Below, in pieces: positions 1 to 6,815 of a stretch of DNA of 13,021 bases. The translations under genes were made by a program, and so were the position numbers. Numbering within the stretch: position 1 is the first letter of the stretch; each line of letters starts with the position of its first letter. Source of the stretch: Alphaproteobacteria bacterium. Its GTDB lineage: Bacteria; Pseudomonadota; Alphaproteobacteria; Thalassobaculales; Thalassobaculaceae. The stretch spans positions 1 through 13,021 of the forward strand of contig JAPKDN010000034.1 in assembly GCA_028822575.1 (NCBI GenBank), in the 5' to 3' direction. The notes under the pieces were generated by a model that did not search any database, was not told where the DNA came from, and was given only the letters and a program-made list of their open reading frames with translations.

Positions 1-10
1 CCGGCGGGGC

Positions 11-21
11 GGGGGGGGGGG
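11..21. repeat. Homopolymeric G tract (11 G)
   Basis: An uninterrupted run of eleven G at 11-21 is preceded by GGGGC at 6-10, so the first 21 bases are almost pure G/C. It lies at the very edge of the window, outside any recognised gene. Such a tract can be a slippage-prone site or a sequencing/assembly artefact at a contig end; the sequence alone cannot separate these. Confidence 0.6.
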
Positions 22-200
22 CACCTGGGGTCATTTCGGAGCGGTATATCGAGTAGACTAAATCGCGACCGAGGGTTTGGCTATGGAAGCGCATAGGTGT
101 CTCCACCGACCCACTGGCCAAGGCCGGTCTGGCGAATAACCAAACAATCAGACTGGTAACCGTCGTTGGAATCAATCCACGGGTTAGGGAGCTGTCCAAC
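22..200. other. Non-coding or decayed stretch, no gene recognised
   Basis: No convincing gene was found between the G tract and the end of the opgC relic. On the minus strand, the frame of the opgC tail stays open past its TAG stop (201-203) for about 35 codons, including a stretch reading GQWVGGDTYALP before the next stop. I do not recognise this peptide and treat it as chance or as eroded coding sequence. Confidence 0.4.
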
Positions 201-1396
201 CTAGCCGTCCGGAACCGGTTGCGGTTTACTCTCCGCGCGTTTGGCGGTTGCTTGCCAGGGTAATGATTTGATACAGCTTACCAGGTAAGCAAAGCCAACA
301 ACGCATCCAAGGCCGATCAGGATTATCGCAGCGACGCTCGCGATATTCTGTTCGATCGTGTCCAGGGCCGTGCCCATGCCCATGCCGGCAAGTTGGGCCT
401 ACCACATGTTGAGCAAAACGACCGGAAGCGCCTGCTGACTGACTTTGAGAACCGGCTTTGCCCAGCGTGTTTCCAAAAGATGGTTGCGTCCCGTGACGAA
501 AGAGATCGCCAGACAAGCCAGACACCGGAAATAAATTTTGTACAGAAAGCTGAAGTTGGTTGTCGCTTGGGAAGGAGCCAGAAAGTCGTGACCTCACTGA
601 AAGCCTAGATCAGGGTCCAGGTTGGCCAATGAGAGAACGGTATGCTGATCACAACGCAAGCGAGACTAAGGGTGATCAATTTAGGCGGAATGGCCGGCGC
701 CGTGATCCACCCGCGTGAAAGGGCGAAGTCTGTCAGGAAGAGGATCTGCCAGCCCATGGGGTTAAAGAATCATTCAAGATGAGCTTGCTTGGGATGGGCC
801 CAAAAACCTCCGTCCAAGATCCAGTTTCCGAGGTAAAACGCCAGGGAACCGGCGATCGGTAACCATGGATGAGTACGCGCCAACAGCATCGCTATGGGGG
901 TCAAAGGCAACGCGCCCATATACATCGGCAGAGTATCGAAATAATTCAGCAGATAGGTCAGGGGTGCCAGGCCGAGCAGTGCTTCCAGTGTCGCGTTCAT
1001 GAAATATTGCAGATTGAGACCGGCGACGTAATTTTTGCTGCCAAGGATGTTGGTCCCCAATACGCATAAGGCCAAGATCAGGAAGAAAATCAGGATATGA
1101 GAGGTATAGAGTTGTCAAATTCGGTACAGAATCCGCGCGATACCATACCCAAATTCCGCTCGAAGAAACGTCTCGCCGAACGCAATATCCCCCGCGTAAC
1201 CTGAACAGAGGACGAATATTTCCGCCGCGTTGGACCAGCCATAGCGGGCAAGAATGAAACTGGCCCAAAGATTATTCGGGACATGGGCAATGAAGATGAT
1301 AAGCATCGCCAAGCTCTGGAAGAAGTCCAGCCGAGGATCTCTTTTCTTGATTGCTTGGCTTATCCGCCCCTCGGAAAATATTATACGACCATTCGT
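201..1396 (-). pseudogene. opgC: OpgC-family glucan modification membrane protein, decayed
   Basis: OpgC proteins are multi-span inner-membrane acyltransferase-like proteins that modify osmoregulated periplasmic glucans, classically by succinylation. Reading the minus strand, conserved OpgC segments appear in order: RDPRLDFF near 1340, LAMLIIFIAHVPNNLW, NAAEIFVLCSGYAG, QLYTSHILIF, LPMYM, FFNPMGWQILF, SHWPTW, then in another frame LYKIYFRCLACLAI, QQALPVVLLNMW and a final transmembrane stretch before the TAG at 201-203. The total is about 390 codons, normal for the family. Lesions visible directly are a TGA at 1115-1117 just before QLYTSH where Trp is expected, a TGA at 770-772 just before FFNP where Trp is also expected, a TAG at 605-607, a TAG at 399-401 after NMW, and a frameshift near 578. 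No ATG, GTG or TTG precedes RDPRLDFF within the open frame, which begins after a TGA at 1397-1399. It is divergent from opgH, its pathway partner. Confidence 0.9.
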
Positions 1397-1627
1397 TCAC
1401 TGACGGTGGCCATACACGGCACCTATTCAATGGTCTGGAAGGAAAACAGTCAAATGGCTTTCGCGTGATTGTGACGCGAATTTAGATGACAATAGCCATG
1501 GAAAACTTACCTTTAGAACACCCAAGGGGAAATAGCCGGTTGGTCTTGGATAACGTGGACGAATGGTTGATACGGGCACAACCTTGGAAATGCATTAGGG
1601 ACAACAAGACGTCATGGGGCAACATCG
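1397..1627. other. Divergent region between opgC relic and opgH
   Basis: This roughly 230-base stretch separates the decayed opgC from opgH and should hold the opgH promoter. I see no clear -35/-10 pair. A TATAAT hexamer on the minus strand (1380-1385), just inside the opgC relic, could be a leftover opgC -10 element, but no TTGACA-like partner sits at the right distance. The downstream half carries the small ORF at 1498-1638. Confidence 0.35.
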
Positions 1628-1638
1628 GTGAGTATTGA
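1498..1638 (+). CDS. Possible 46-residue upstream ORF overlapping the opgH start
   Basis: ATG at 1498-1500 opens a 46-codon frame ending at TGA 1636-1638, so its last 11 bases overlap the GTG start of opgH at 1628. The peptide begins MENLPLEHPRGN and ends SWGNIGEY. It is hydrophilic with three Trp and has no signal or membrane segment. I do not recognise it, and it does not resemble the C-terminus of OpgG, the usual upstream partner of OpgH. No clear Shine-Dalgarno sequence precedes its ATG. The overlap geometry would allow translational coupling to opgH. It may equally be a chance ORF. Confidence 0.25.
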   Translation: MENLPLEHPRGNSRLVLDNVDEWLIRAQPWKCIRDNKTSWGNIGEY

Positions 1639-3520
1639 AATTTCCTCTGATCCGGCGGCGTGCGACCAAGATGCCCCCATTATCAACATGACCAGGCGAC
1701 GCTGGGGTTTTCTGTTCCTGGTGGTGATCTCGATCGTCGGGCTCACGAGTGTCCTGATCACGGTGTTTCTACCGGATGGACTGACCGGGTTCGAGATCGC
1801 GATGATCGTACTCTTCGCGCTGAACACGCCATGGCTTTCAATCGGATTCTGGAACGCAGTGATCGGGTTCGTGCTGTTGCACGGATCACGGGGGTGGCTG
1901 CATAAAATCGTACCCATAAAAGGGCATGGCGATGACCAATCGCCGGTCATCAGCCGTACAGCTATAGTCATGCCGGTTTTCAACGAGGACCCAAGTCGTG
2001 TTTTGCGGCATCTGCGAACGGTTACGCAATCCTTGGACGCCACCGGGCTTTCGGCGCATTTCGAGATCTTCTTGCTCAGCGACACAAATCGCCCCCCTTT
2101 GGCGGCGGAGGAAGACCGGTTGTTCGCTGAATGGCGCGCCACGGATCTCAACCCGGATCGTCTGCATTATCGTAGACGCACCGTAAATTTGCGCCAAAAG
2201 GTCGGCAACCTGGAGGATTTTTGCGAGCGCTGGGGCGATGACTTCGACCATATGGTGGTCCTGGACGCTGACAGTCTGATGTCGGGGCCGGCGATCCTGC
2301 GATTGGTTCGGTTGATGCAGGCGAACCCTAAACTCGGGATCTTGCAGAGCCTCATAACCGGGCTTCCGGCGACGAGCGCGTTCGCACGGGTCTTCCAGTT
2401 CGGTATGCGTCACGGGATGCGTTCCTACACGACTGGCAGCGCCTGGTGGCAAGGTGATGAAGGACCGTATTGGGGTCACAATGCCATCATCCGCCTGAAG
2501 CCTTTCCGCGAGCATTGCCGGCTTCCTCGTCTCTCTGGCCGCGCGCCATTGGGTGGCGAAATTCTCAGTCACGATCAGATCGAGGCGGTGATGATGCGGA
2601 GCGCTGGATACGATGTCCGGGTTTTGCCGCTGGAAGACGGGAGCTTCGAGGAAAACCCGCCGACCTTGCAGGATTTCATGAAGCGGGACCTGCGCTGGTG
2701 TCAGGGAAATGTTCAATATCTCAAGTTGTTGTGGATGCCGGGGGTCCGCCCTCTCGGTCGCTTTCAGATCCTCCTTGCGATCATGATGTATACCGCCGCG
2801 CCGGTTTGGTACGCCTTCATGATTACCGGTCTTGCTCAGTTCGTGGTCGAGGCGCTGACCTATAAGACAACGCTGCATGACGAGATCATGGGGCCGTTTC
2901 TGACCCCGATGGCGGAGATGAGCGGCGGTGTGACTTTGTTCGTTGTTATTCTCACGATGAATTTTGCGCCGAAGGTTTTGGGTGTTATCGACGTAATGTT
3001 GCGGCCGGAAGAGCGGCGACGTTATGGCGGTGCCAGTGCCTTGGCGATTGGCGCGCTGGTGGAGGCGCTTTTCTCGGTGCTGATCGCGCCGGTGGCGGCG
3101 TTGGCGCAAACAATCTTCCTTGGCGGGCTGTTTCTTGGCAGGAAAGTGACTTGGGATGCCCAAGAGCGTGACCAACGCAGTGTTTCGATTGGCGATGCCT
3201 TTCGAGGACTGTGGCCGCAAACCTTGATGGGCATCGGGTTTGCGACAAGCCTTTGGGTTTTTGCGCCTGAATTCCTTGTTTGGGGCGCGCCGGTGACCCT
3301 TGGCTTGTTGTTGGCGGCGCCTTTCGCGTCGATCACCTCGCGTCCGGGTGTTGGGCGGGTTTTCGCCAAAGCCGGGCTATGTTCTATCCCGGAGGAGCAG
3401 GAGCCGCCATTGGAGTTGATTTGGTTGGGGTATGGATCGGAGTTGTTCGAACGTCTGCCGCAATCGGCGATTCTTGGGAAAACCATAAATTCGATGCAGA
3501 CCGGGGAACAAGGCGATTGA
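1628..3520 (+). CDS. opgH: Glucans biosynthesis glucosyltransferase OpgH/MdoH
   Basis: OpgH is the inner-membrane family-2 glycosyltransferase that uses UDP-glucose to build the backbone of osmoregulated periplasmic glucans and passes it to the periplasm. The protein is 630 residues, shorter than the roughly 850-residue enterobacterial form, lacking its long N- and C-terminal cytoplasmic extensions; short versions are usual in alphaproteobacteria. Two membrane segments lie near residues 27-48 and 57-85. The GT-A domain follows, with PVFNED at 116-121, the metal-binding DAD at 213-215, YWGHNAIIR at 281-289, LSHD at 313-316 and the (Q/R)xxRW motif as RDLRW at 353-357. Several more membrane segments fill roughly 378-570. 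The start is GTG at 1628, with GGGG at 1616-1619 eight bases upstream as a weak ribosome site; no in-frame ATG is better placed. No opgG lies beside it and the neighbouring opgC is dead, so any glucan made may lack OpgC decoration. Confidence 0.95.
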   Translation: MSIEISSDPAACDQDAPIINMTRRRWGFLFLVVISIVGLTSVLITVFLPDGLTGFEIAMIVLFALNTPWLSIGFWNAVIGFVLLHGSRGWLHKIVPIKGHGDDQSPVISRTAIVMPVFNEDPSRVLRHLRTVTQSLDATGLSAHFEIFLLSDTNRPPLAAEEDRLFAEWRATDLNPDRLHYRRRTVNLRQKVGNLEDFCERWGDDFDHMVVLDADSLMSGPAILRLVRLMQANPKLGILQSLITGLPATSAFARVFQFGMRHGMRSYTTGSAWWQGDEGPYWGHNAIIRLKPFREHCRLPRLSGRAPLGGEILSHDQIEAVMMRSAGYDVRVLPLEDGSFEENPPTLQDFMKRDLRWCQGNVQYLKLLWMPGVRPLGRFQILLAIMMYTAAPVWYAFMITGLAQFVVEALTYKTTLHDEIMGPFLTPMAEMSGGVTLFVVILTMNFAPKVLGVIDVMLRPEERRRYGGASALAIGALVEALFSVLIAPVAALAQTIFLGGLFLGRKVTWDAQERDQRSVSIGDAFRGLWPQTLMGIGFATSLWVFAPEFLVWGAPVTLGLLLAAPFASITSRPGVGRVFAKAGLCSIPEEQEPPLELIWLGYGSELFERLPQSAILGKTINSMQTGEQGD

Positions 3521-3594
3521 ACGCAAGTCCTGGCCCCATCGCACCGGTCCTCTTATTGTCGAGCTTCCTTGAATTTTCGCGTGGAGCTTGACCG

Positions 3595-4212
3595 ATGCCC
3601 GACGAGGATAGTCGAGTCCCGTCCGGCAATCCGTGGACAGTACTGTCCAAACGGATAGCCTATAACAACCCTTGGATCCAGGTTATCGAGCACGACGTCC
3701 TGAACCCATCCGGCAATCCGGGGCTTTATGGCGTGGTGCATGTAAAAAGTCTCGCCGTTGGTGTTTTGCCCTTGGATGATCAGGGGTTCACGTTCCTGGT
3801 CGGACAATACCGTTTTCCCGGCGACTATTTCAGTTGGGAGCTTCCGGAGGGTGGTGGGGCCATGGAGGAACCGGCCGAGACGTCGGGCGCCCGGGAGTTG
3901 CGCGAGGAAACAGGTCTGAAGGCTGCGTTTTGGCTCCGGTTTCTGCGCATGGATCTTTCCAATGCGATCAGCGATGAGATGGCGTTCGGTCTGATTGCTT
4001 GGGACCTCGAACAATGTCCGCCCGAGCCGGAGGAAGACGAGAAAATCGTTGTTCGCCGGGTCTCCTTCCGGGAAGCGCTGGAAATGGCGATGTCCGGTGA
4101 AATTATCGACTCGTTCGCTCAAACCATGCTTTTCAAGGCAAAGCTCTTGGCTGATGCACGGGATCTGCCAGCCCCGGTTCTGGAGAGGATTTCGGCGGGA
4201 TTGCGGGCATAG
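3595..4212 (+). CDS. Nudix hydrolase, ADP-ribose pyrophosphatase-like
   Basis: Nudix enzymes hydrolyse nucleoside diphosphates linked to another moiety. A complete Nudix box lies at residues 86-108: G86, five residues, E92, seven residues, then RELREETGL, matching GX5EX7REUXEEXGU. The preceding QYRFPGDYFSWELPEGG (71-87) resembles ADP-ribose/NDP-sugar pyrophosphatases, where the QYR-type segment contacts substrate, so ADP-ribose or a sugar nucleotide is the likeliest substrate. At 205 residues it has the usual length for that subgroup. ATG 3595 is preceded by GGAG at 3583-3586 with eight bases spacing. It follows opgH by 74 bases in the same direction with no terminator-like hairpin between them, so co-transcription is possible. 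A link to nucleotide-sugar metabolism around OpgH is speculation. Confidence 0.9.
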   Translation: MPDEDSRVPSGNPWTVLSKRIAYNNPWIQVIEHDVLNPSGNPGLYGVVHVKSLAVGVLPLDDQGFTFLVGQYRFPGDYFSWELPEGGGAMEEPAETSGARELREETGLKAAFWLRFLRMDLSNAISDEMAFGLIAWDLEQCPPEPEEDEKIVVRRVSFREALEMAMSGEIIDSFAQTMLFKAKLLADARDLPAPVLERISAGLRA

Positions 4213-4225
4213 GCCTTTAGGGCCT
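4211..4225. terminator. Small hairpin between two convergent gene ends
   Basis: AGGCC (4211-4215) and GGCCT (4221-4225) form a perfect 5-base stem around the loop TTTAG, across the junction where the Nudix gene stops (4212) and the oppositely oriented hydroxylase stops (4217-4219). There is no T tract on either side, so termination activity is uncertain. Confidence 0.25.
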
Positions 4226-4888
4226 CGCCCACATGCGCATCAAATTCAACCGGCCCTTTTCCAGATTGCGGATCACCTCGGCATCGCCTTTGCTTTTGAC
4301 CAGGACGTCGGCTGCTTTGGCCAAATCCCCGAGCACCTCGCGTTGCTGGGGGTCGGCGATCATGCTTTCGATCCATGTGACGGCGGCAATACGGCGTCCC
4401 TTGGTGATCGGTTTGACGAGGTGGGTGTAATGGGTTGGATAAAGGACCGCATCCCCGGGGTTTAGCTTGAATTCGTGCTCTCCAAACGGAGACTCAAGGA
4501 CCAACTCACCGCCTTTATACGCGTCGGGCATATTTAGGAATATTGTGATCGACAGATCGGTTCTCATGCCCGGATACGGCCCCATTAGTGCCGCGTCGAT
4601 GTGGCGATCATAGCGCTCGCCTTGCTTATAGGAATTAAAGATCGGTGACAGGATGCGCCTTGGTATGGCGCTTTGGTTGAAGGCCTCGTTCCGTTTCATG
4701 GCCGTCATGACGAGATCGGAAAGTTCCCTATATTCCGGGCTGTTTGGAGCGACCTGTGTGTTTTTCTTAAGCTCCGCGCCAAGCACGCCGCCGCTCATAC
4801 TCCCGTCCGCGAAGGGCATTGAAAACAATTTGGTGGCGATCGTGCGCACTTGATCCTTGGAGAGGAGCTCTGAAATCACCGCGACCAT
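4217..4888 (-). CDS. PKHD-type Fe(II)/2-oxoglutarate hydroxylase, PiuC/YbiX family
   Basis: This family of 2-oxoglutarate/Fe(II)-dependent oxygenases has a double-stranded beta-helix and often lies beside siderophore receptors; its physiological substrate is not well settled. The sequence matches the family over its 223-residue length: FNSYKQGERYDRHIDAA (84-100) supplies the HxD iron ligands H96 and D98, RTDLSITIFLN (109-119) and GGELVLE (126-132) are typical core strands, H156 in YPTHYTHLV is the distal iron ligand, and R166 in GRRIAAV is the expected 2-oxoglutarate salt-bridge residue. The tail, with DPQQREVLGDL (179-189), is the usual C-terminal helix. The ATG is at 4886-4888. Its 3' end meets the Nudix gene tail to tail with four bases between stops. 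No TonB receptor is seen in the window, so the usual iron-uptake context is absent here. Confidence 0.9.
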   Translation of the reverse strand: MVAVISELLSKDQVRTIATKLFSMPFADGSMSGGVLGAELKKNTQVAPNSPEYRELSDLVMTAMKRNEAFNQSAIPRRILSPIFNSYKQGERYDRHIDAALMGPYPGMRTDLSITIFLNMPDAYKGGELVLESPFGEHEFKLNPGDAVLYPTHYTHLVKPITKGRRIAAVTWIESMIADPQQREVLGDLAKAADVLVKSKGDAEVIRNLEKGRLNLMRMWARP

Positions 4889-5061
4889 GTCGACCTCATC
4901 TTGGGTTTAAGGGGGTAAGTCTAACTAACCACGCACAGGTGGGGAAGTACGATGCACGACTTGCCGGCTTGGCTGACCGACCCTTGCCGGACTAGGCGGC
5001 AATGTTTGCCTGGCTCGGGGGAGAGTGCGGCGGGAAAGCCGGAAACCTGGGTGTTTGCAAC

Positions 5062-5077
5062 CGGCACGGCTCTTGCG
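5062..5077 (+). promoter_or_regulatory. Candidate sigma-54 (RpoN) -24/-12 promoter
   Basis: The sequence CGGCACGGCTCTTGCG matches the sigma-54 consensus TGGCACG-N4-TTGCW at all positions except the first T and the last W. The invariant GG (5063-5064) and GC (5075-5076) are exactly ten bases apart. Transcription would start near 5088, giving a leader of about 45 bases before the ATG at 5134. This placement also argues against an ATG at 5002 as the start of the downstream gene. Enhancer sites were not identified. Confidence 0.5.
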
Positions 5078-5133
5078 TTCCCTTATTCCCGAGAGATCGA
5101 GATCCAGTCAACGCATTTGAGTGGGAGATGACC

Positions 5134-5802
5134 ATGTCCTTAGGCGCGGTATTGAGAGCGGGACTTGGCGCACGGGACGTCAACGAAACAGATAGCGAAG
5201 CTGGATGGGACCCGTACCCCGGCGGCGGCGATAATGGAAAACCTGCGTCGGTTTCGAACGCACTTTCCTGGAAAACGACGCTAACCAAAGAGCCTAGCCT
5301 TGGCGCTGGTCTTTCTGATTCCCTTCCTAAACCCAAATTGGCTGCTCCACCGACCCGTCGGCCGGCGAATGCGAATGCGAGCGCAAATTTGGATCTGGGA
5401 CCGGAGGGTTCGGCGCACGCCAAAGGCCAAGTGAAGGCGCGCATAGCGGAACTAGGTCGTGCTCCGGCAAAGACGGCAAATCTCGTAAACCCTCAGCAAT
5501 ATATTCGGGAACTGGATCGGTTTCATGCCGAACAGAACCGCAATAAGACGCAAGACGCGGTTATGGACGTCGCCTCAGGAGAGGTTGAAAGGGTGGCCCG
5601 TCTCGCCGCCAAGGTTCGGGGCCGATATATCGCCAAACTCCTGGACGCTGGGAATTCTGAACAGGCTGGATTGAAAGAAGCCGAGCTTCTTGAGTTGCGC
5701 CGGTATCGGGAATCACATGAGGAGCTTTGTCGCGGTCTGGAGTTGTTGAAGTTGGCAATATCGGAGGGAGACATCGCCGTTTCTGGCATGGTCCGCCGCT
5801 AG
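5134..5802 (+). CDS. Uncharacterised charged protein, possibly sigma-54 controlled
   Basis: I do not recognise this gene. From ATG 5134 it encodes 222 residues. GGGAG at 5123-5127 lies six bases upstream and decides this start; in-frame ATGs at 5128 and 5002 exist but have poorer or no ribosome sites. The N-terminal half (about 1-95) is low complexity, rich in Gly, Pro, Ala and Asn, and looks disordered. The C-terminal half (about 95-222) is rich in Glu, Arg, Lys, Ala and Leu and should form long helices, possibly coiled coil, with blocks such as VARLAAKVRGRYIAKLLD and EAELLELRRYRESHEELCRG. There is no signal peptide, membrane segment or catalytic motif. In alphaproteobacteria, sigma-54 promoters commonly serve flagellar and nitrogen genes. 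A small helical flagellar-export or chaperone-like role is one guess, without direct sequence support. A hairpin with a T tract follows the stop. Confidence 0.75.
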   Translation: MSLGAVLRAGLGARDVNETDSEAGWDPYPGGGDNGKPASVSNALSWKTTLTKEPSLGAGLSDSLPKPKLAAPPTRRPANANASANLDLGPEGSAHAKGQVKARIAELGRAPAKTANLVNPQQYIRELDRFHAEQNRNKTQDAVMDVASGEVERVARLAAKVRGRYIAKLLDAGNSEQAGLKEAELLELRRYRESHEELCRGLELLKLAISEGDIAVSGMVRR

Positions 5803-5810
5803 GTTACATC

Positions 5811-5836
5811 AAAAATAGGCGTTCCCTAGCCTTTTT
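5811..5836 (+). terminator. Probable rho-independent terminator
   Basis: AGGC (5817-5820) and GCCT (5829-5832) form a short stem around an eight-base loop, flanked by AAAAA upstream and four further T downstream (5833-5836). It begins 8 bases after the stop of the uncharacterised gene. The A tract before the stem can extend pairing with the T tract. The stem is short, so the strength is uncertain. Confidence 0.45.
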
Positions 5837-5951
5837 GAAACGGTATTGAATCGTAAGGTTTCACCCAGAGTGGTCTCAGTTTTTTCATGGTCGCGGGGCG
5901 CTGGTCTTTATGGCATTGATCTTGGAGACTTACTCTCGTGGAGGACGTTGG

Positions 5952-6752
5952 ATGGCTTTGGACGATGTGACGGTTTCCTCGTTTCATGAGGATGGAGCGG
6001 TGATTCTGCGTGGTGTCTTTTCACCAACGTGGATAGAAACCCTGCGCAAGGGCGTGGAGCGCAACATGGGGACGCCGGGACCTTATACACGGAGATACAC
6101 TAAGGAGGGAGCGCCTGGGCATTTCTTTGGTGATTACTGCAATTGGAGCAAGATCGCGGAGTATCGCGCGTTCTTTTTCGACTCGCCGGCCTCCGAGATC
6201 GCTGGCAGATTGATGGGCTCCTCGAAGGTCAACCTTTTTCACGAGCACGTTCTTGTCAAGGAACCCGGCACGCTGGACCGAACGCCTTGGCATCATGACC
6301 AGCCCTATTATTGTATCGACGGTCGCGATACATGCTCCATGTGGATTCCGTTGGATCCGGTATCGCGTGACACCTGTGTGGAATTCGTCGCGGGATCGCA
6401 TAATTGGGGGCGATGGTTCACGCCAACCAAGTTCGTGGGGGTTCAATACGACCGGCGCGACGATGGTTTCGAGACGATCCCGGATATTGATGCCAACCGA
6501 GAAGATTATCGTTTTCTCTCATGGGATTTGGAGCCGGGCGATTGTATCGCCTTTCATTTTCTTACTGTCCATGGGGCTCCAGGAAACTCTTCGCAATCCG
6601 CCAGGAGGCGGGCGTTCGCCGCACGCTTTACCGGGGACGACGCTGTGTATGTCCGGCGCGAGGGAGAGATGTCGCCGCCCTTTCCAGAATTGACTCTGGA
6701 GCCGGGACAGCCGATGGATAGCGAAACTTTTCCCGTGTTGCGTGGGTCCTGA
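5952..6752 (+). CDS. Phytanoyl-CoA dioxygenase (PhyH) family oxygenase
   Basis: PhyH-family proteins are non-haem Fe(II)/2-oxoglutarate oxygenases that hydroxylate diverse small molecules; the exact substrate cannot be read from sequence. From ATG 5952 the protein has 266 residues. HEDGAVILRGVFSP (12-25) is the typical N-terminal strand. The HxD iron ligands are H114 and D116 within TPWHHDQPYYCIDG. SMWIPLDPV (129-137) and FVAGSH (145-150) are characteristic core segments. The distal ligand is H207 in FLTVHGAPGNSS, and Arg in the following RRRAFAARFTGDD block should bind 2-oxoglutarate. I chose ATG 5952 because GGAGG at 5940-5944 lies seven bases upstream; an in-frame ATG at 5910 has no such site. 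The nearest downstream feature on the same strand is the maiA remnant. It is the second 2-oxoglutarate oxygenase in the window, but not related closely to the PiuC-type one. Confidence 0.88.
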   Translation: MALDDVTVSSFHEDGAVILRGVFSPTWIETLRKGVERNMGTPGPYTRRYTKEGAPGHFFGDYCNWSKIAEYRAFFFDSPASEIAGRLMGSSKVNLFHEHVLVKEPGTLDRTPWHHDQPYYCIDGRDTCSMWIPLDPVSRDTCVEFVAGSHNWGRWFTPTKFVGVQYDRRDDGFETIPDIDANREDYRFLSWDLEPGDCIAFHFLTVHGAPGNSSQSARRRAFAARFTGDDAVYVRREGEMSPPFPELTLEPGQPMDSETFPVLRGS

Positions 6753-6815
6753 CGGATTGCGGTCTCCTACGATCCTAGAGCCAGGCAGAATTCACCCTTT
6801 TGCGATTTCGCCTGA

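Noticed and set aside
201..383. 60-residue single-membrane-span protein on the minus strand
   Set aside because: It is the C-terminal end of the OpgC relic, in frame with the upstream NMW segment beyond the TAG at 399-401, not an independent small gene.
226..597. 123-codon minus-strand open frame over the opgC tail
   Set aside because: It runs in the wrong frame relative to recognisable OpgC sequence and is low-complexity, so it is a shadow of the relic.
770..1117. Recoding of TGA as Trp or selenocysteine in opgC
   Set aside because: The gene also has two TAG stops, a frameshift and no start codon, and TGA ends other genes in the window, so decay explains it better.
1886..3220. 444-codon open frame on the minus strand inside opgH
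   Set aside because: It is antisense to a gene with clear OpgH motifs, its product is Arg/His/Gln-rich with no recognisable domain, and such long shadows are common in GC-rich genes.
5002..5133. Longer N-terminus for the uncharacterised gene from ATG 5002
   Set aside because: The candidate sigma-54 promoter lies inside this segment and the good ribosome site is at 5123-5127, before ATG 5134.
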